A model generated the notes under the pieces. The model was not told the origin of the DNA and ran no database searches. It saw only the letters and a list, made by a program, of their open reading frames with translations. 64,000 nucleotides of DNA from Deltaproteobacteria bacterium (GTDB taxonomy: Bacteria > Myxococcota_A > Polyangia > Haliangiales > JADYYK01). A program made the position numbers and the translations under genes. The stretch is from contig JADYYK010000017.1 of the NCBI GenBank assembly GCA_020853705.1, positions 62,001 to 126,000 on the forward strand, given 5' to 3'. Numbering within the stretch: the stretch's first letter is position 1; each line of letters starts with the position of its first letter. Positions 46,056 through 58,098 of this stretch are shown here, in pieces.

Positions 46056-46580
46056 ATGCACTTCAGGATCACCCACGAGTTCGACGCCACACCCGAAGAG
46101 TTCTGGGAGGTCTTCTTCGACGAGCCCTTCAACGTCGAGCAGTACAAGCGCATCAAGGTCAAGGAACGGACCATGCTGTCGCGCAAGGAGGACGACAAGG
46201 GCATCGCCTTCTCGGTGCGCATCCTGCCCGAGCGCGACCTTCCGTCGGTGGTCAAGAAGATCGTCAAGGGTGACCTCGGCTATGTCGAGAGCACCGTGTA
46301 CACCCGCGCGACGTCGTCGATGGAGATCGACATCGTGCCGACGCTGTTCGCGGATCGCACCAAGATCCACGCCAGCTTCAAGGTCGAGCCGCTGCCCGGC
46401 GGGCGCTGCCGGCGCACCTTCGAGGGCGACCTGACGGTCAAGTTCGCCATCTTCGGCGGCGCCATCGAGCGCGCCATCTATGACGACATGTCCAAGAGCT
46501 ACGACGTCGCGGCGGCGGTGCACGCCGAGTGGATGGCGCGCCTGAAGGCCGAGCGCGCCAAGGCGGGGGGCAAGGGCTGA
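46056..46580 (+). CDS. DUF2505 family protein (START/SRPBCC-like)
   Basis: This 174-aa protein starts MHFRITHEFDATPEEFWEVF, the usual beginning of DUF2505/SRPBCC folds that hold a hydrophobic ligand. Later motifs are TSSMEIDIVP, RRTFEGDLTVKFAIFGGAIER and the C-terminal helix SYDVAAAVHAEWMARL. It has no signal peptide, so it is cytosolic. It is eight bases after the flippase-like gene, and its stop overlaps the M48 start as TGATG. A lipid-binding or lipid-transfer role would suit the operon but is inference. Confidence 0.85.
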   Translation: MHFRITHEFDATPEEFWEVFFDEPFNVEQYKRIKVKERTMLSRKEDDKGIAFSVRILPERDLPSVVKKIVKGDLGYVESTVYTRATSSMEIDIVPTLFADRTKIHASFKVEPLPGGRCRRTFEGDLTVKFAIFGGAIERAIYDDMSKSYDVAAAVHAEWMARLKAERAKAGGKG

Positions 46581-47476
46581 TGGCGATCGTCCAGGGCATC
46601 GACCTCGACTTCGTGCGCTACGTGGCGCGGCGGCGCGGTGACGCCGCCGAGCGCGCCTGGGGGTCCGCCGGGTACGCCTACGCCGGCGACGCCAAGCTGC
46701 GGCGCACGCTGGGACGGGTCACGCCGGTCACCCTGGCGGTCGAGGCCACGGTGCGGGCCTGGCGCGGCCTGGCCAAGTCGGAGCTCCTGGGCCGCTGCGT
46801 CAAGGTCACCGACAAGCAGTTTCCCAAGCTGGACGCCATCGCGGTGCACTGCGCGCAGCGGCTGGGCATCGAGCGGCCGGACGTCTATGTGTCGCCCGAC
46901 ATCGGGCAGCTCAACGCCTACACCCTGGGCACCAACGAGGACGCCCACATCGTCATCAGCGGCGCGCTGATCGACCACCTGGACGAGACCGAGCTGACCG
47001 CGGTGATCGGCCACGAGTGCGGCCACGTGCACAACGACCACGTGGTGTACTCGACCGCGCTGCACTACATGCAGCAGGGCGCCGGCTTCTTCCTGAAGTG
47101 GGTGGTGGCCCCGGCGGTGCTGGCGCTGCAGGCCTGGTTCAGGCGCGCCGAGATCACCTGCGATCGCGCCGGCCTCATCTGCACCCAGGATCTCGGCAAG
47201 ACCACCAGCGCGCTGGTCAAGCTGGCGCTGGGCTCGAAGAAGCTGTCGGACGAGATCGACCTCGACGAGTACATGAAGCAGCTCGACGAGGGCAAGACGG
47301 GCCTGGGCAAGTACGCCGAGCTGTGGAACTCGCATCCCTACCTGCCCAAGCGGGTGCAGGCGCTGCGGGTGTTCGCCGAGGGCGCCTACTACCGCGGCAT
47401 GCGCGGCGAGTCGGGCGGGCCGTCGCGCGACATCGTCGACCAGCGCGTCGCCGACATCGTCAAGGTGATGGGATGA
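46580..47476 (+). CDS. M48-family zinc metallopeptidase
   Basis: This 298-aa peptidase has the zinc motif HECGH inside ELTAVIGHECGHVHNDH. The third ligand is in the family segment RRAEITCDRAGLI. A hydrophobic stretch (FLKWVVAPAVLALQAWF) lies between them, like the membrane-embedded helices of HtpX/Oma1 types. The C-terminal region includes HPYLPKRVQALRVFAEG (the M48 'HP..xxRI' feature). No signal peptide is seen. The start overlaps the DUF2505 stop and its stop overlaps the first dynamin gene (ATGA), so it is made with them. Membrane-protein quality control at remodelled membranes is plausible. Confidence 0.9.
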   Translation: MAIVQGIDLDFVRYVARRRGDAAERAWGSAGYAYAGDAKLRRTLGRVTPVTLAVEATVRAWRGLAKSELLGRCVKVTDKQFPKLDAIAVHCAQRLGIERPDVYVSPDIGQLNAYTLGTNEDAHIVISGALIDHLDETELTAVIGHECGHVHNDHVVYSTALHYMQQGAGFFLKWVVAPAVLALQAWFRRAEITCDRAGLICTQDLGKTTSALVKLALGSKKLSDEIDLDEYMKQLDEGKTGLGKYAELWNSHPYLPKRVQALRVFAEGAYYRGMRGESGGPSRDIVDQRVADIVKVMG

Positions 47477-49223
47477 GCGAGGCCGAACGCCGAGATGCAG
47501 TGCTCGTTTCGCTTGACAAGCTGTCAACGCTTGCGGGCGAGGCCGGGATGAAGACGCTCAAGGCCGACCTCGACGAGACGCGCATCCCCAAGCTGCGCGA
47601 GGGGCGCTTCAACCTGGTCGTGCTGGGCGAGTTCAACCACGGCAAGTCGACCTTCGTGAACGCCCTGCTGGGCGCCGCCGTGCTGCCGACCGGGATCACG
47701 CCGACCACGGCGACCATCAACCACATCGTGTGGGGCGAGAAGCCCGCCGCGCGCGCGGTGATGGAGGACGGCAGCGAGCGCAAGATCACCGTCAAGGCGC
47801 TGGAGGAGTGGGTCACCGTCGAGGGTGACAACATCGCCGGGGTGAAGTTCGTCGAGGTGGCCTACCCGTCGGAGCTGCTGCGCGAGCAGGTCACGCTGGT
47901 CGACACCCCCGGCGTCAACGACCTCAACGAGCAGCGCGCCGAGATCACCTATGGCTACGTGCCGCGCGCCGACGCCGTGGTCTTCCTGCTCGACGCCGGG
48001 CAGATCCTGAAGCAGAGCGAGCGCGAGTTCCTGCAGCAGCGCGTGCTGGAGCGCAGCCGCGACAAGCTGGTCTTCGTGATCGCCAAGATCGATCAGCTGA
48101 CCGACGAGGAGGCCGTGACGGCGACCGCGTATGCGCGCGAGAACCTGGCCAAGATCGTGCCCGAGCCGGCGCTGTTCGCGGTCTCGGCGCGCCACGAGCT
48201 GGGTGGCAAGCGCGAGCAGTCGGGCTTCGCGGCGCTGCTGGCGCACCTCAAGCTGTACCTGTCGGAGGAGCGCGGCCGCCTCATCATCGACAACGCCATC
48301 GGCGACGGCCTGCGCACCGCGACCTTCCTGCGCCAGAACCTGGAGGTCAAGCGCCAGGCGCTGTCGCTCGACATCGAGGAGCTGGAGTCGCGGGTGGCGC
48401 GCGTGCGGGCGCACCTGGACGACACCCGCAAGTCGATCGAGGACCTGCACTTCAAGATCGGCGAGGAGGCCGGCGCGCTGAAGGCCCGCGCGCGCGACGA
48501 CCTGGCCGAGTTCACCCGCGAGCTGGCGGCGTCGCTGCCCGGGCAGATCGACGCCGTCGATGCCCAGGACGTCAAGAAGTACCTGCAGCCCTACATCGAG
48601 GAGACCTTCAAGCGCTGGGCCGAGCAGCAGGGCGAGACCCTGGGCAAGCGGCTGGAGGCGCTGGCCGAGGAGATCATCCAGATCACCAACCAGTCGGTGC
48701 GCGACGCCACCGAGATCCTGCGCGGCGAGCTGGGCGGCGCCGAGACCCGCCTGACCATCGAGGTCGACACCCTGAAGTACGATCTGTCGGTGTTCGCGCT
48801 GGGGGCCTTCGGGACCACCATCTTCCTGTTCGTCAACACGCTGGTGGGCGGCCTGCTGTTCGTGGCCGCGCCGGTGCTGGCGATGGTGATGAAGGGGCGC
48901 GTGGCGACCGAGATCAAGGAGCAGGCCCGCGAGCGCGCGCCCGAGGTGGTGCAGAAGGCCGCCGAGGCGGTGGGGCCGCGCCTCATCGGCATCGTCGATG
49001 ACTTCACCGGCAAGCTGCGCGACTTCGTCGATGGCGCCGGCGGCACGCTGTACCGCAGTCTGTCCGAGGTGCTGGATCAGGCGCTGACCGAGCGCCGCAC
49101 GCGCGGGGCCAACGCGCCCGCGGTGATCGCCGAGGTCACCGCCGCGCTGGCGCGCCTCGGCGAGGTCGAGGCCGAGCTGGCCGGCGAGCGCGCCGCGCTG
49201 TGGAGCCCGCCAGCGGCGACCTG

Positions 49224-49224
<1 letters not shown>
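47473..49224 (+). CDS. Bacterial dynamin-like GTPase (first of two)
   Basis: This 583-aa dynamin-superfamily GTPase has G1 GEFNHGKSTFVNALL (Lys near 56), G2 Thr in GITPTTATIN, G3 DTPGVND near 152, and a G4-position IAKID where the canonical Asn of NKxD is Ala. A long helical assembly region covers about 300-445 (LEVKRQALSLDIEELESRVA). A hydrophobic hairpin near 450-480 (FGTTIFLFVNTLVGGLLFVAA) is the likely membrane-insertion paddle. It belongs with bacterial dynamins that work in pairs. The ATG overlaps the M48 stop, and its stop overlaps the second dynamin start, so equal expression of the pair is likely. Predicted function: GTP-driven membrane bending or repair. Confidence 0.88.
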
Positions 49225-52174
<2,950 letters not shown>

Positions 52175-52178
<4 letters not shown>

Positions 52179-52837
52179 GCAGCGTCTCCACCCTGGGCAT
52201 CGACGAGGCCGGCCGCGGTCCGCTGCTGGGCCCCATGGTGCTGGCCGCGGTGTGTGTGACCCCGCGCGCCGCCGCCGCGCTGACCCGCCTGGGTGTGCGC
52301 GACTCCAAGGCCTTCGGCGCCGGCCTCGAGGCCCACCAGGCGCGCTGCAGGCTGGCCGCCGCCATCCACGCCCGCGCCGACTCGGTGCACCTGCGCGTGG
52401 TCTCGGTCGAGGAGATCGACGCGCGCGTCGCCAACGGCGAGCTCAACGTGCTGGAGCGCGAGTACGCCGAGCAGCTCATCGCCGCCAGCGCGCCCGCCCG
52501 TCGCATCGTGTGTGACGGCGCCCGCCTGTTCGGCCCGCTGCGCGAGCGCTTCCCGACGCTGACCGCCCACGATCACGGCGAGTCACACCACGTCTCGATC
52601 GCCGCCGCCTCGATCATCGCCAAGGTGCGCCGCGAGGAGGAGTGGCACGCCATCGCCGCGCGCTACACCCCGACCTTCGGCCCCATCGCCGGCGGGGGCT
52701 ACGTCAACGCCGCCACCCGCCGCTTCGTGCGCGCCTACATCGAGCGCCACCGCCAGCCACCGCCCGAGCTGCGCCGCAGCTGGCCGCTGCACTTCGCGGC
52801 TGATCTGCTGCCGCCCGACGCCAGCGCCTCACCGTAG
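52175..52837 (+). CDS. rnhB: Ribonuclease HII-like protein
   Basis: It cleaves RNA in RNA/DNA hybrids and single ribonucleotides in DNA. The 220-aa protein has LGIDEAGRGPLLGP (first two acids), VRDSKAFG, and IVCDGARLFGP (third acid). In IAAASIIAKVRREEEWH, the segment before it reads HGESHH where most RNase HII have GD; the fourth acid is therefore Glu, as in the DEDE set reported for RNase HIII. The size is normal for HII and it lacks the HIII N-terminal domain. The GTG start overlaps the dynamin stop as GTGA. An rnhB gene at the end of a dynamin operon is probably a co-transcribed housekeeping gene. Confidence 0.9.
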
Positions 52838-52855
52838 CGGCGACCCGTCAGCTCG

Positions 52856-54391
52856 CTACTTGGCGCTGCTGGCGGGGTCGGTCGCCATGTCGGCCTCGCG
52901 CGCCGGCATGGGCGCCGCCTTGGCCTTGGAGCCCGCCGACGACGAGCCGCCCGACTTCTTGCGCGCCAGCTTGCCTTCGAGCTCGTTCAGGCAGGTCTCG
53001 CGCCCCGCGGTCACCGCGGCCTTGCCAGCGTAGCTGGGGTACTTGCGCAGGATCTCGTCGTACATCGGCAGCGCGCCGACACAGTCACCGCGGCGCCGCT
53101 TGACGTCGGCGGAGGCCTGCATCTGCGACGGCGTCATCGGCTTGGGGTCGCGCAGGTTCATCGGGTTCGACACCGGGGGCGAACCCGCCGGCTTGCTGGT
53201 CACGGTGACCTTGCTCTTGCTCGGCGCGGCCTGCTTGGGCGCGGGGCCGGTGTTGCCCAGGCCGCCTCTGCTGCCCGTGCTGGTCGGCGCCGGTGCGGCC
53301 ACGGTCGACTTGCGGCCGCCGGCCATGTCGGGGGCGGCCATCGTCGGCGGCATGCCACCCGAGGGCGCCACCATGCCCGGCGGCGGAGCCATCTCGTCGT
53401 TGGCAAAGCCATCCGCGTCGTCGGTCGGGGCCGCCCGGGGCGCCCTGGGCGTCGCCGCCATCGGCGAGGGCGAAGGCGCTGCCACCGTCGCGGGCCGCTT
53501 GACCGGCTCGGGCGCCGGCTTGCTCGGCGGCGGCGGGGTCGCGAAGCGGGGCTCCGCGGTGTCGTTCTTGCTGTCCTTGCTGGCCGCCGCCAGGTCGCCC
53601 GGCTTGCTCGCACCGTTGCTGGCGCTGCCCTCGCCGCTGACCACCACCGGCGTGGAGCGCAGCCGCGCCACCCGCTCGGCGTCGGCGTCGCCATCGGCGG
53701 CCCCTGACTTGTCGGCCATGGTCTTGTCGGCCACCGCCAGCTCGCGCTGCGCCTCGGCCTGCTTGTTCGCCTCCTCGACCTCGGCGTTGAAATTCAGGCT
53801 GCCTTGGTCGGTCCCGGCCTGGCCTCGCTGCGCCGCGACCTTGCCACCGGCGCCGGGCGCCTCGTTCTCCTTCAGCAGGTTGTCGCCATCCAGCATCGCC
53901 TCCGGGGTCGTCCCCGCAGAGGCTGCCTCCATCGGCGCCGCCGCCGGCGCGGGCGCACCTGCTCCTGACGACTCGGCCATCCGATCATCGATCGCCGCCC
54001 GGGTCCCCTCGGGCTGCTTGCCCTCGAAGCCACGGCGCGCCAGGAAGCCACCCACGCCGATGACCAGCGCCAGCGCGGCCACCGAGGCCAGCGCCGGGTG
54101 GGCGCGCAGCGGCCCGAACAGCGCCGCCAGCCACACCCACGCCCGCCGCGCCGGGGACGGTGCCACCTGCTTGGCCGCCTCGGCGATCAGCCGTGCGCTG
54201 ACCCCCGCCGGCGGCTCGGCCTCGCCGATGTCGCGAACCGCGGAGCGCACACCCTGAAAGCGCGCCAGCTCCTGCGTGCAGCGAGCACACCCCTCCATGT
54301 GTTTCTGGAAGGTGGTCAGCCCGTCCGCGGACAGCTCCTGATACAGGAAATCCATCATCAGGCCGTCCATCTGTTCGCAGTCGATCGACAT
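52856..54391 (-). CDS. Zinc-finger anti-sigma factor with long periplasmic tail
   Basis: This 511-aa partner of the ECF sigma factor has an N-terminal ZAS domain with HMEGCARC (the H-x3-C-x2-C zinc motif, about 31-38). One TM helix lies near 100-118 (LASVAALALVIGVGGFLA). A very long Ala/Pro/Ser/Asp-rich extracytoplasmic region (about 125-400) precedes a helical, TPR-like end (GALPMYDEILRKYPSYAGKA) with Cys in RRGDCVGALP and GRETCLNEL. Most anti-sigma proteins are 200-300 aa, so the tail is unusual. It lies 60 bases after the sigma gene. The usual model is release of sigma after periplasmic proteolysis. Confidence 0.88.
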   Translation of the reverse strand: MSIDCEQMDGLMMDFLYQELSADGLTTFQKHMEGCARCTQELARFQGVRSAVRDIGEAEPPAGVSARLIAEAAKQVAPSPARRAWVWLAALFGPLRAHPALASVAALALVIGVGGFLARRGFEGKQPEGTRAAIDDRMAESSGAGAPAPAAAPMEAASAGTTPEAMLDGDNLLKENEAPGAGGKVAAQRGQAGTDQGSLNFNAEVEEANKQAEAQRELAVADKTMADKSGAADGDADAERVARLRSTPVVVSGEGSASNGASKPGDLAAASKDSKNDTAEPRFATPPPPSKPAPEPVKRPATVAAPSPSPMAATPRAPRAAPTDDADGFANDEMAPPPGMVAPSGGMPPTMAAPDMAGGRKSTVAAPAPTSTGSRGGLGNTGPAPKQAAPSKSKVTVTSKPAGSPPVSNPMNLRDPKPMTPSQMQASADVKRRRGDCVGALPMYDEILRKYPSYAGKAAVTAGRETCLNELEGKLARKKSGGSSSAGSKAKAAPMPAREADMATDPASSAK

Positions 54392-54451
54392 CTCTGTTTC
54401 CTTGCTGGCTCCTCTATCCTTGGGATGCGGGATTCTGCCTACAGGCTAAGG

Positions 54452-55057
<606 letters not shown>

Positions 55058-55126
55058 ATCCAACCCGGTCTCGAGGGGAGCCTGCGCCAGTCGCTGCTGC
55101 CGCCGCCCGTCCGAATCACCGGAGCG

Positions 55127-55155
55127 AGAGTAGCCGATCAACCAGCGCCTATCAA
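55127..55155 (-). promoter_or_regulatory. Candidate promoter of the ECF sigma operon
   Basis: On the minus strand, TTGATA (55155-55150, five of six) is followed by a 17-base spacer and TACTCT (55132-55127; bases 1, 2 and 6 match). The predicted start near 55120 leaves about 63 bases to the GTG. It lies within the only AT-rich part of the 169-base gap before mutM. Confidence 0.4.
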
Positions 55156-55226
55156 ATACAGTAGCCGACACGCGAGCTTTCGAGCCTCCCTCTGTCAGGC
55201 TCGAACGCATGGCGAGGGCGATGGAT

Positions 55227-56084
55227 CTACGTGGCCACGATCATGGACTTACGGCTTTGACACCGGGCACAGAAGAACGTTGACCGTCCATTTTGCGTGA
55301 TGCGACGAATGGTTGCCTCACATCCGTTCAGGCAGGGCTCGCCCTCGCGCAGGTAGACCCGCAGGTACTCGGCGTTCTCACCTTCGCGCCCATCTGCATC
55401 GATGAAGTCGGAGAAAGTCGTGCCGCGGTTACTCAGGCCGAGCTCGAGCACGGCCACGATGGCGGCGCGCAGCCGCGCCAGCTCGGGGCGGCTGAGCCGG
55501 CCGGCCGCCATGCGCGGCGAGATCCCGGCGCGGAACAGGGCCTCGCAGACATAGATGTTGCCCAGGCCCGCGACCCGGCTCTGGTCGAGCAGGAAGGCCT
55601 TGCTCGAGGTGCGCACGCCACGGGCCAGCTCGGCCAGCGCGTCGTCGGTCAGCGCGGGCCCCAGCGGCTCGATGCCCAGCAGCGCCAGCTCGGGCACGCG
55701 GTCGAGGCGATCGACGCGCGCGGGGGCCACGAAGCCAAAACGGCGCGCGTCGGCGTAACGCAGCTCGAAGCCTCCGTCGAGGCCGATGGTGACGTGGGTG
55801 TGCGGCCTCACCGGCGCTCCGGGCGCCGCCACCGTCAGCCGCCCCGTCATGCCGAGGTGCACCAGCACCACGCCGCCGCCCTCGGCCTCGATGAGCAGAT
55901 ACTTCGCACGCCGCGCCACCGCCACGATGCGCTGCCCGACCAGCGCCTTCCTGAGCCCCTTCACATCCACCGGGCGCCCCAGCCGCAACGGCAGGCCCGA
56001 CGTGCGCACACTCAAGGCGCGCCGCCCTACCACCAGCGGCTCGACGGTGCGTCGCACCGTCTCGACCTCGGGTAACTCAGGCAT
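55227..56084 (-). CDS. mutM: Formamidopyrimidine-DNA glycosylase (Fpg/MutM)
   Basis: It removes oxidised purines such as 8-oxoguanine from DNA. The 285-aa protein begins MPELPEVETVRRTVEPLV (catalytic Pro and Glu), contains MTGRLTV and the H2TH region LARGVRTSSKAFLLDQSRVA, and GRGIYVCEALFRAG-like sequence as GLGNIYVCEALFRAGISP. The C-terminal zinc finger has PCLNGC and STFFCARC (four Cys). The start at 56084 is forced because catalysis needs the free N-terminal Pro after Met; it overlaps the end of rsmA by eight bases. Confidence 0.95.
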   Translation of the reverse strand: MPELPEVETVRRTVEPLVVGRRALSVRTSGLPLRLGRPVDVKGLRKALVGQRIVAVARRAKYLLIEAEGGGVVLVHLGMTGRLTVAAPGAPVRPHTHVTIGLDGGFELRYADARRFGFVAPARVDRLDRVPELALLGIEPLGPALTDDALAELARGVRTSSKAFLLDQSRVAGLGNIYVCEALFRAGISPRMAAGRLSRPELARLRAAIVAVLELGLSNRGTTFSDFIDADGREGENAEYLRVYLREGEPCLNGCEATIRRITQNGRSTFFCARCQSRKSMIVAT

Positions 56085-57045
56085 CGCCCGCTCGGCCGTG
56101 ACCTTCGCCTTCGCCGTCGCCGTCGCCCTCGCCTCTGCCTTCGCCCTGGGCCCCCGCGTCGGCGCCCGCGTCACGGCCGGCGACGCCCAGCGCCCCCAGC
56201 GCGCGGCTCAGCGCCGCGAACTCCTCCACCGACAGCGTCTCGCCGCGCCGCCCGCCATCGATCCCCGTGCTGGCCAGCGCCGCATCCAGCTGCTCGATCG
56301 GCGCCCCCGAGCGCAGCGCATTGCGCAGCGTCTTGCGGCGCATCTGGAACGCACGCCGCACCAGGTCGGCGAAGCGCCGGTCGTCACCCAGATCGCAGCG
56401 CGCGCCGGCCTCGAACGGCTCGAACAGCACCACCGCCGAGTCGACCTTGGGCGCGGGCAGGAACGCCCCCGCCTTCACCCTGGCCACCAGCTTGACCCGC
56501 GCATAGGCCTGGCACATGACGCCCAGGCCGCCGTAGGTCTTGCTGCCCGGTGGCGCCACGATGCGCTCCGCCATCTCGAGCTGCAGCATGCACACCCAGC
56601 GCGCCAGCGCGCGCCGGGCATCGATCATCAGGAACAGCAGCGGGGTCGCGATCTGATAGGGCAGGTTGCCCACCAGCACCGGGCGTCGCCCTGCGCGCGC
56701 GGCCACCGCCGCATAGTCGTAGGTCCCCGCGTTGCCCTCGCACAGCTCCAGGCGGCCGCTCTCGAGGTGCTCAGCCAGCTCGGCGCGCACGATGGCAGCC
56801 ATGTCGCGGTCGCGCTCGATGGTGATGACCTTGCCGGCGGCGTCGCACAGCCGCGCCGTCAGGGTGCCCAGGCCGGCGCCGATCTCGATGGCCCAGTCCT
56901 CGGGGGTCAGCGCCGCGGCGCGCAGGATGGCCGCGTAGGCCGCGCTGTCGCACAGGAAGTTCTGGCCCCAGCTCTTCTTGGCGCCGAGCCCGTACTTGCG
57001 CAGGAGCGCGCTGGGGTGGGGGTACTCGTCGCCCACGGCGTTCAC
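56077..57045 (-). CDS. rsmA: 16S rRNA (adenine(1518)-N6/adenine(1519)-N6)-dimethyltransferase
   Basis: RsmA dimethylates two adjacent adenines in 16S rRNA helix 45. The 322-aa protein has KSWGQNFLCDS, the SAM motif EIGAGLGTLTARLC, the catalytic NLPYQIATPLL, and FLPAPKVDSAVV. The GTG at 57045 overlaps the tsaD stop as GTGA and gives the family N-terminus. The last 35 residues are a Gly/Asp/Glu-rich low-complexity tail not seen in typical RsmA, encoded by short near-hexamer repeats. Confidence 0.95.
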   Translation of the reverse strand: MNAVGDEYPHPSALLRKYGLGAKKSWGQNFLCDSAAYAAILRAAALTPEDWAIEIGAGLGTLTARLCDAAGKVITIERDRDMAAIVRAELAEHLESGRLELCEGNAGTYDYAAVAARAGRRPVLVGNLPYQIATPLLFLMIDARRALARWVCMLQLEMAERIVAPPGSKTYGGLGVMCQAYARVKLVARVKAGAFLPAPKVDSAVVLFEPFEAGARCDLGDDRRFADLVRRAFQMRRKTLRNALRSGAPIEQLDAALASTGIDGGRRGETLSVEEFAALSRALGALGVAGRDAGADAGAQGEGRGEGDGDGEGEGHGRAGDA

Positions 57046-58070
57046 AGCGCCAGGGATGGATCGGCGGCGAGGTCGAGGCCGGCGTGCTCGCCGCGCAGCA
57101 GCCCGTGGGTGCCCGCCGCGGCGATCATGGCGGCGTTGTCGGTGCAGCGCTTGAACGCCGGCACGTGCAGCACGAAGCCGTCCTCCAGCGCGGCCTCGGC
57201 CAGCGCCGCGCGCAGCCCGCTGTTGGCCGCGACGCCGCCACCGATGACGACCTCGCCGAGGCCGTGGGCGCGCGCCGCCGCGCGGGTCTTGCGCACCAGC
57301 TGCTCGACCACCGCGGCCTGGAACGCCGCGCACATGTCGGCCAGGGCCTGCCCGGCCGGTGGCGGCGTGCCGCGCGGGACCTTGTGCAGCACCGCGGTCT
57401 TGAGGCCGCTGAAGCTGAAGTCGAGATCGTCGCGGCCCGGCAGCGCGCGCGGGAAGCTGAACGCCGCCGGATCGCCGCTTCGCGCCAGTTTGTCGACGAT
57501 CGGCCCCGCGGGATAGCCGAGGCCCATCAGCTTGCCGACCTTGTCGAAGGCCTCGCCGGCGGCGTCGTCGCGGGTGCCGCCGAGCACGCGGTACACGCCG
57601 CGCGCGCGCACCTCGACCAGCAGGGTGTGGCCGCCCGACACCAGCAGCGCCAGGTGCGGCACCTCGGGCAGCCGGCGCGAGGCCGCCTCGGCGTTGCTCT
57701 TGTCGTCGAGGTAGATCGCCTCCAGGTGGCCGGCCAGGTGGCTGACGCCGACCAGCGGCAGCTGGCGCGCCCAGGCGATCGCCTTGGCCGCCTGCAGCGC
57801 GACCAGCAGCGCGCCCACCAGGCCGGGCCCGCGCGTGACCGCGATGCCGTCGATGTCGTCCAGGGTGACCCCGGCCTCGCGCAGCGCGGCCTCGACCACC
57901 GGGATCAGGTTCTTGACGTGGGCGCGCGAGGCCAGCTCGGGCACCACGCCGCCCCAGCGCGCGTGGACCGCGGTCTGCGACGAGATGACGTCGGCGCACA
58001 CCCAGCGGGCGTCCTCGACCACCGCACAGGCGGTCTCGTCACATGAACTCTCCAGACCCAGCACGCGCAT
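57042..58070 (-). CDS. tsaD: tRNA N6-adenosine threonylcarbamoyltransferase (TsaD/Gcp)
   Basis: TsaD makes t6A37 in tRNAs reading ANN codons, in a complex with TsaB/TsaE. The 342-aa ASKHA-fold protein begins MRVLGLESSCDETACAVVED, then SSQTAVHARWGGVVPELASR, the metal-binding HLAGH within VSHLAGHLEAIYL, LLVSGGHTLLVEV, GEAFDKVGKLMGLGYPAGP and VVIGGGVAANSGLR. The length is typical. It starts the tsaD-rsmA-mutM group with overlapping ends. It lies 28 bases after the large response-regulator gene, on the same strand. Confidence 0.96.
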   Translation of the reverse strand: MRVLGLESSCDETACAVVEDARWVCADVISSQTAVHARWGGVVPELASRAHVKNLIPVVEAALREAGVTLDDIDGIAVTRGPGLVGALLVALQAAKAIAWARQLPLVGVSHLAGHLEAIYLDDKSNAEAASRRLPEVPHLALLVSGGHTLLVEVRARGVYRVLGGTRDDAAGEAFDKVGKLMGLGYPAGPIVDKLARSGDPAAFSFPRALPGRDDLDFSFSGLKTAVLHKVPRGTPPPAGQALADMCAAFQAAVVEQLVRKTRAAARAHGLGEVVIGGGVAANSGLRAALAEAALEDGFVLHVPAFKRCTDNAAMIAAAGTHGLLRGEHAGLDLAADPSLAL

Positions 58071-58098
58071 GGCGAAGCTCTATAGCATTGCCCGGGGG

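Noticed and set aside
55058-55210. A longer ECF sigma factor starting at the ATG 55210
   Set aside because: The extra 51 residues are unlike sigma factors, there is no ribosome site, and a candidate promoter lies inside this stretch.
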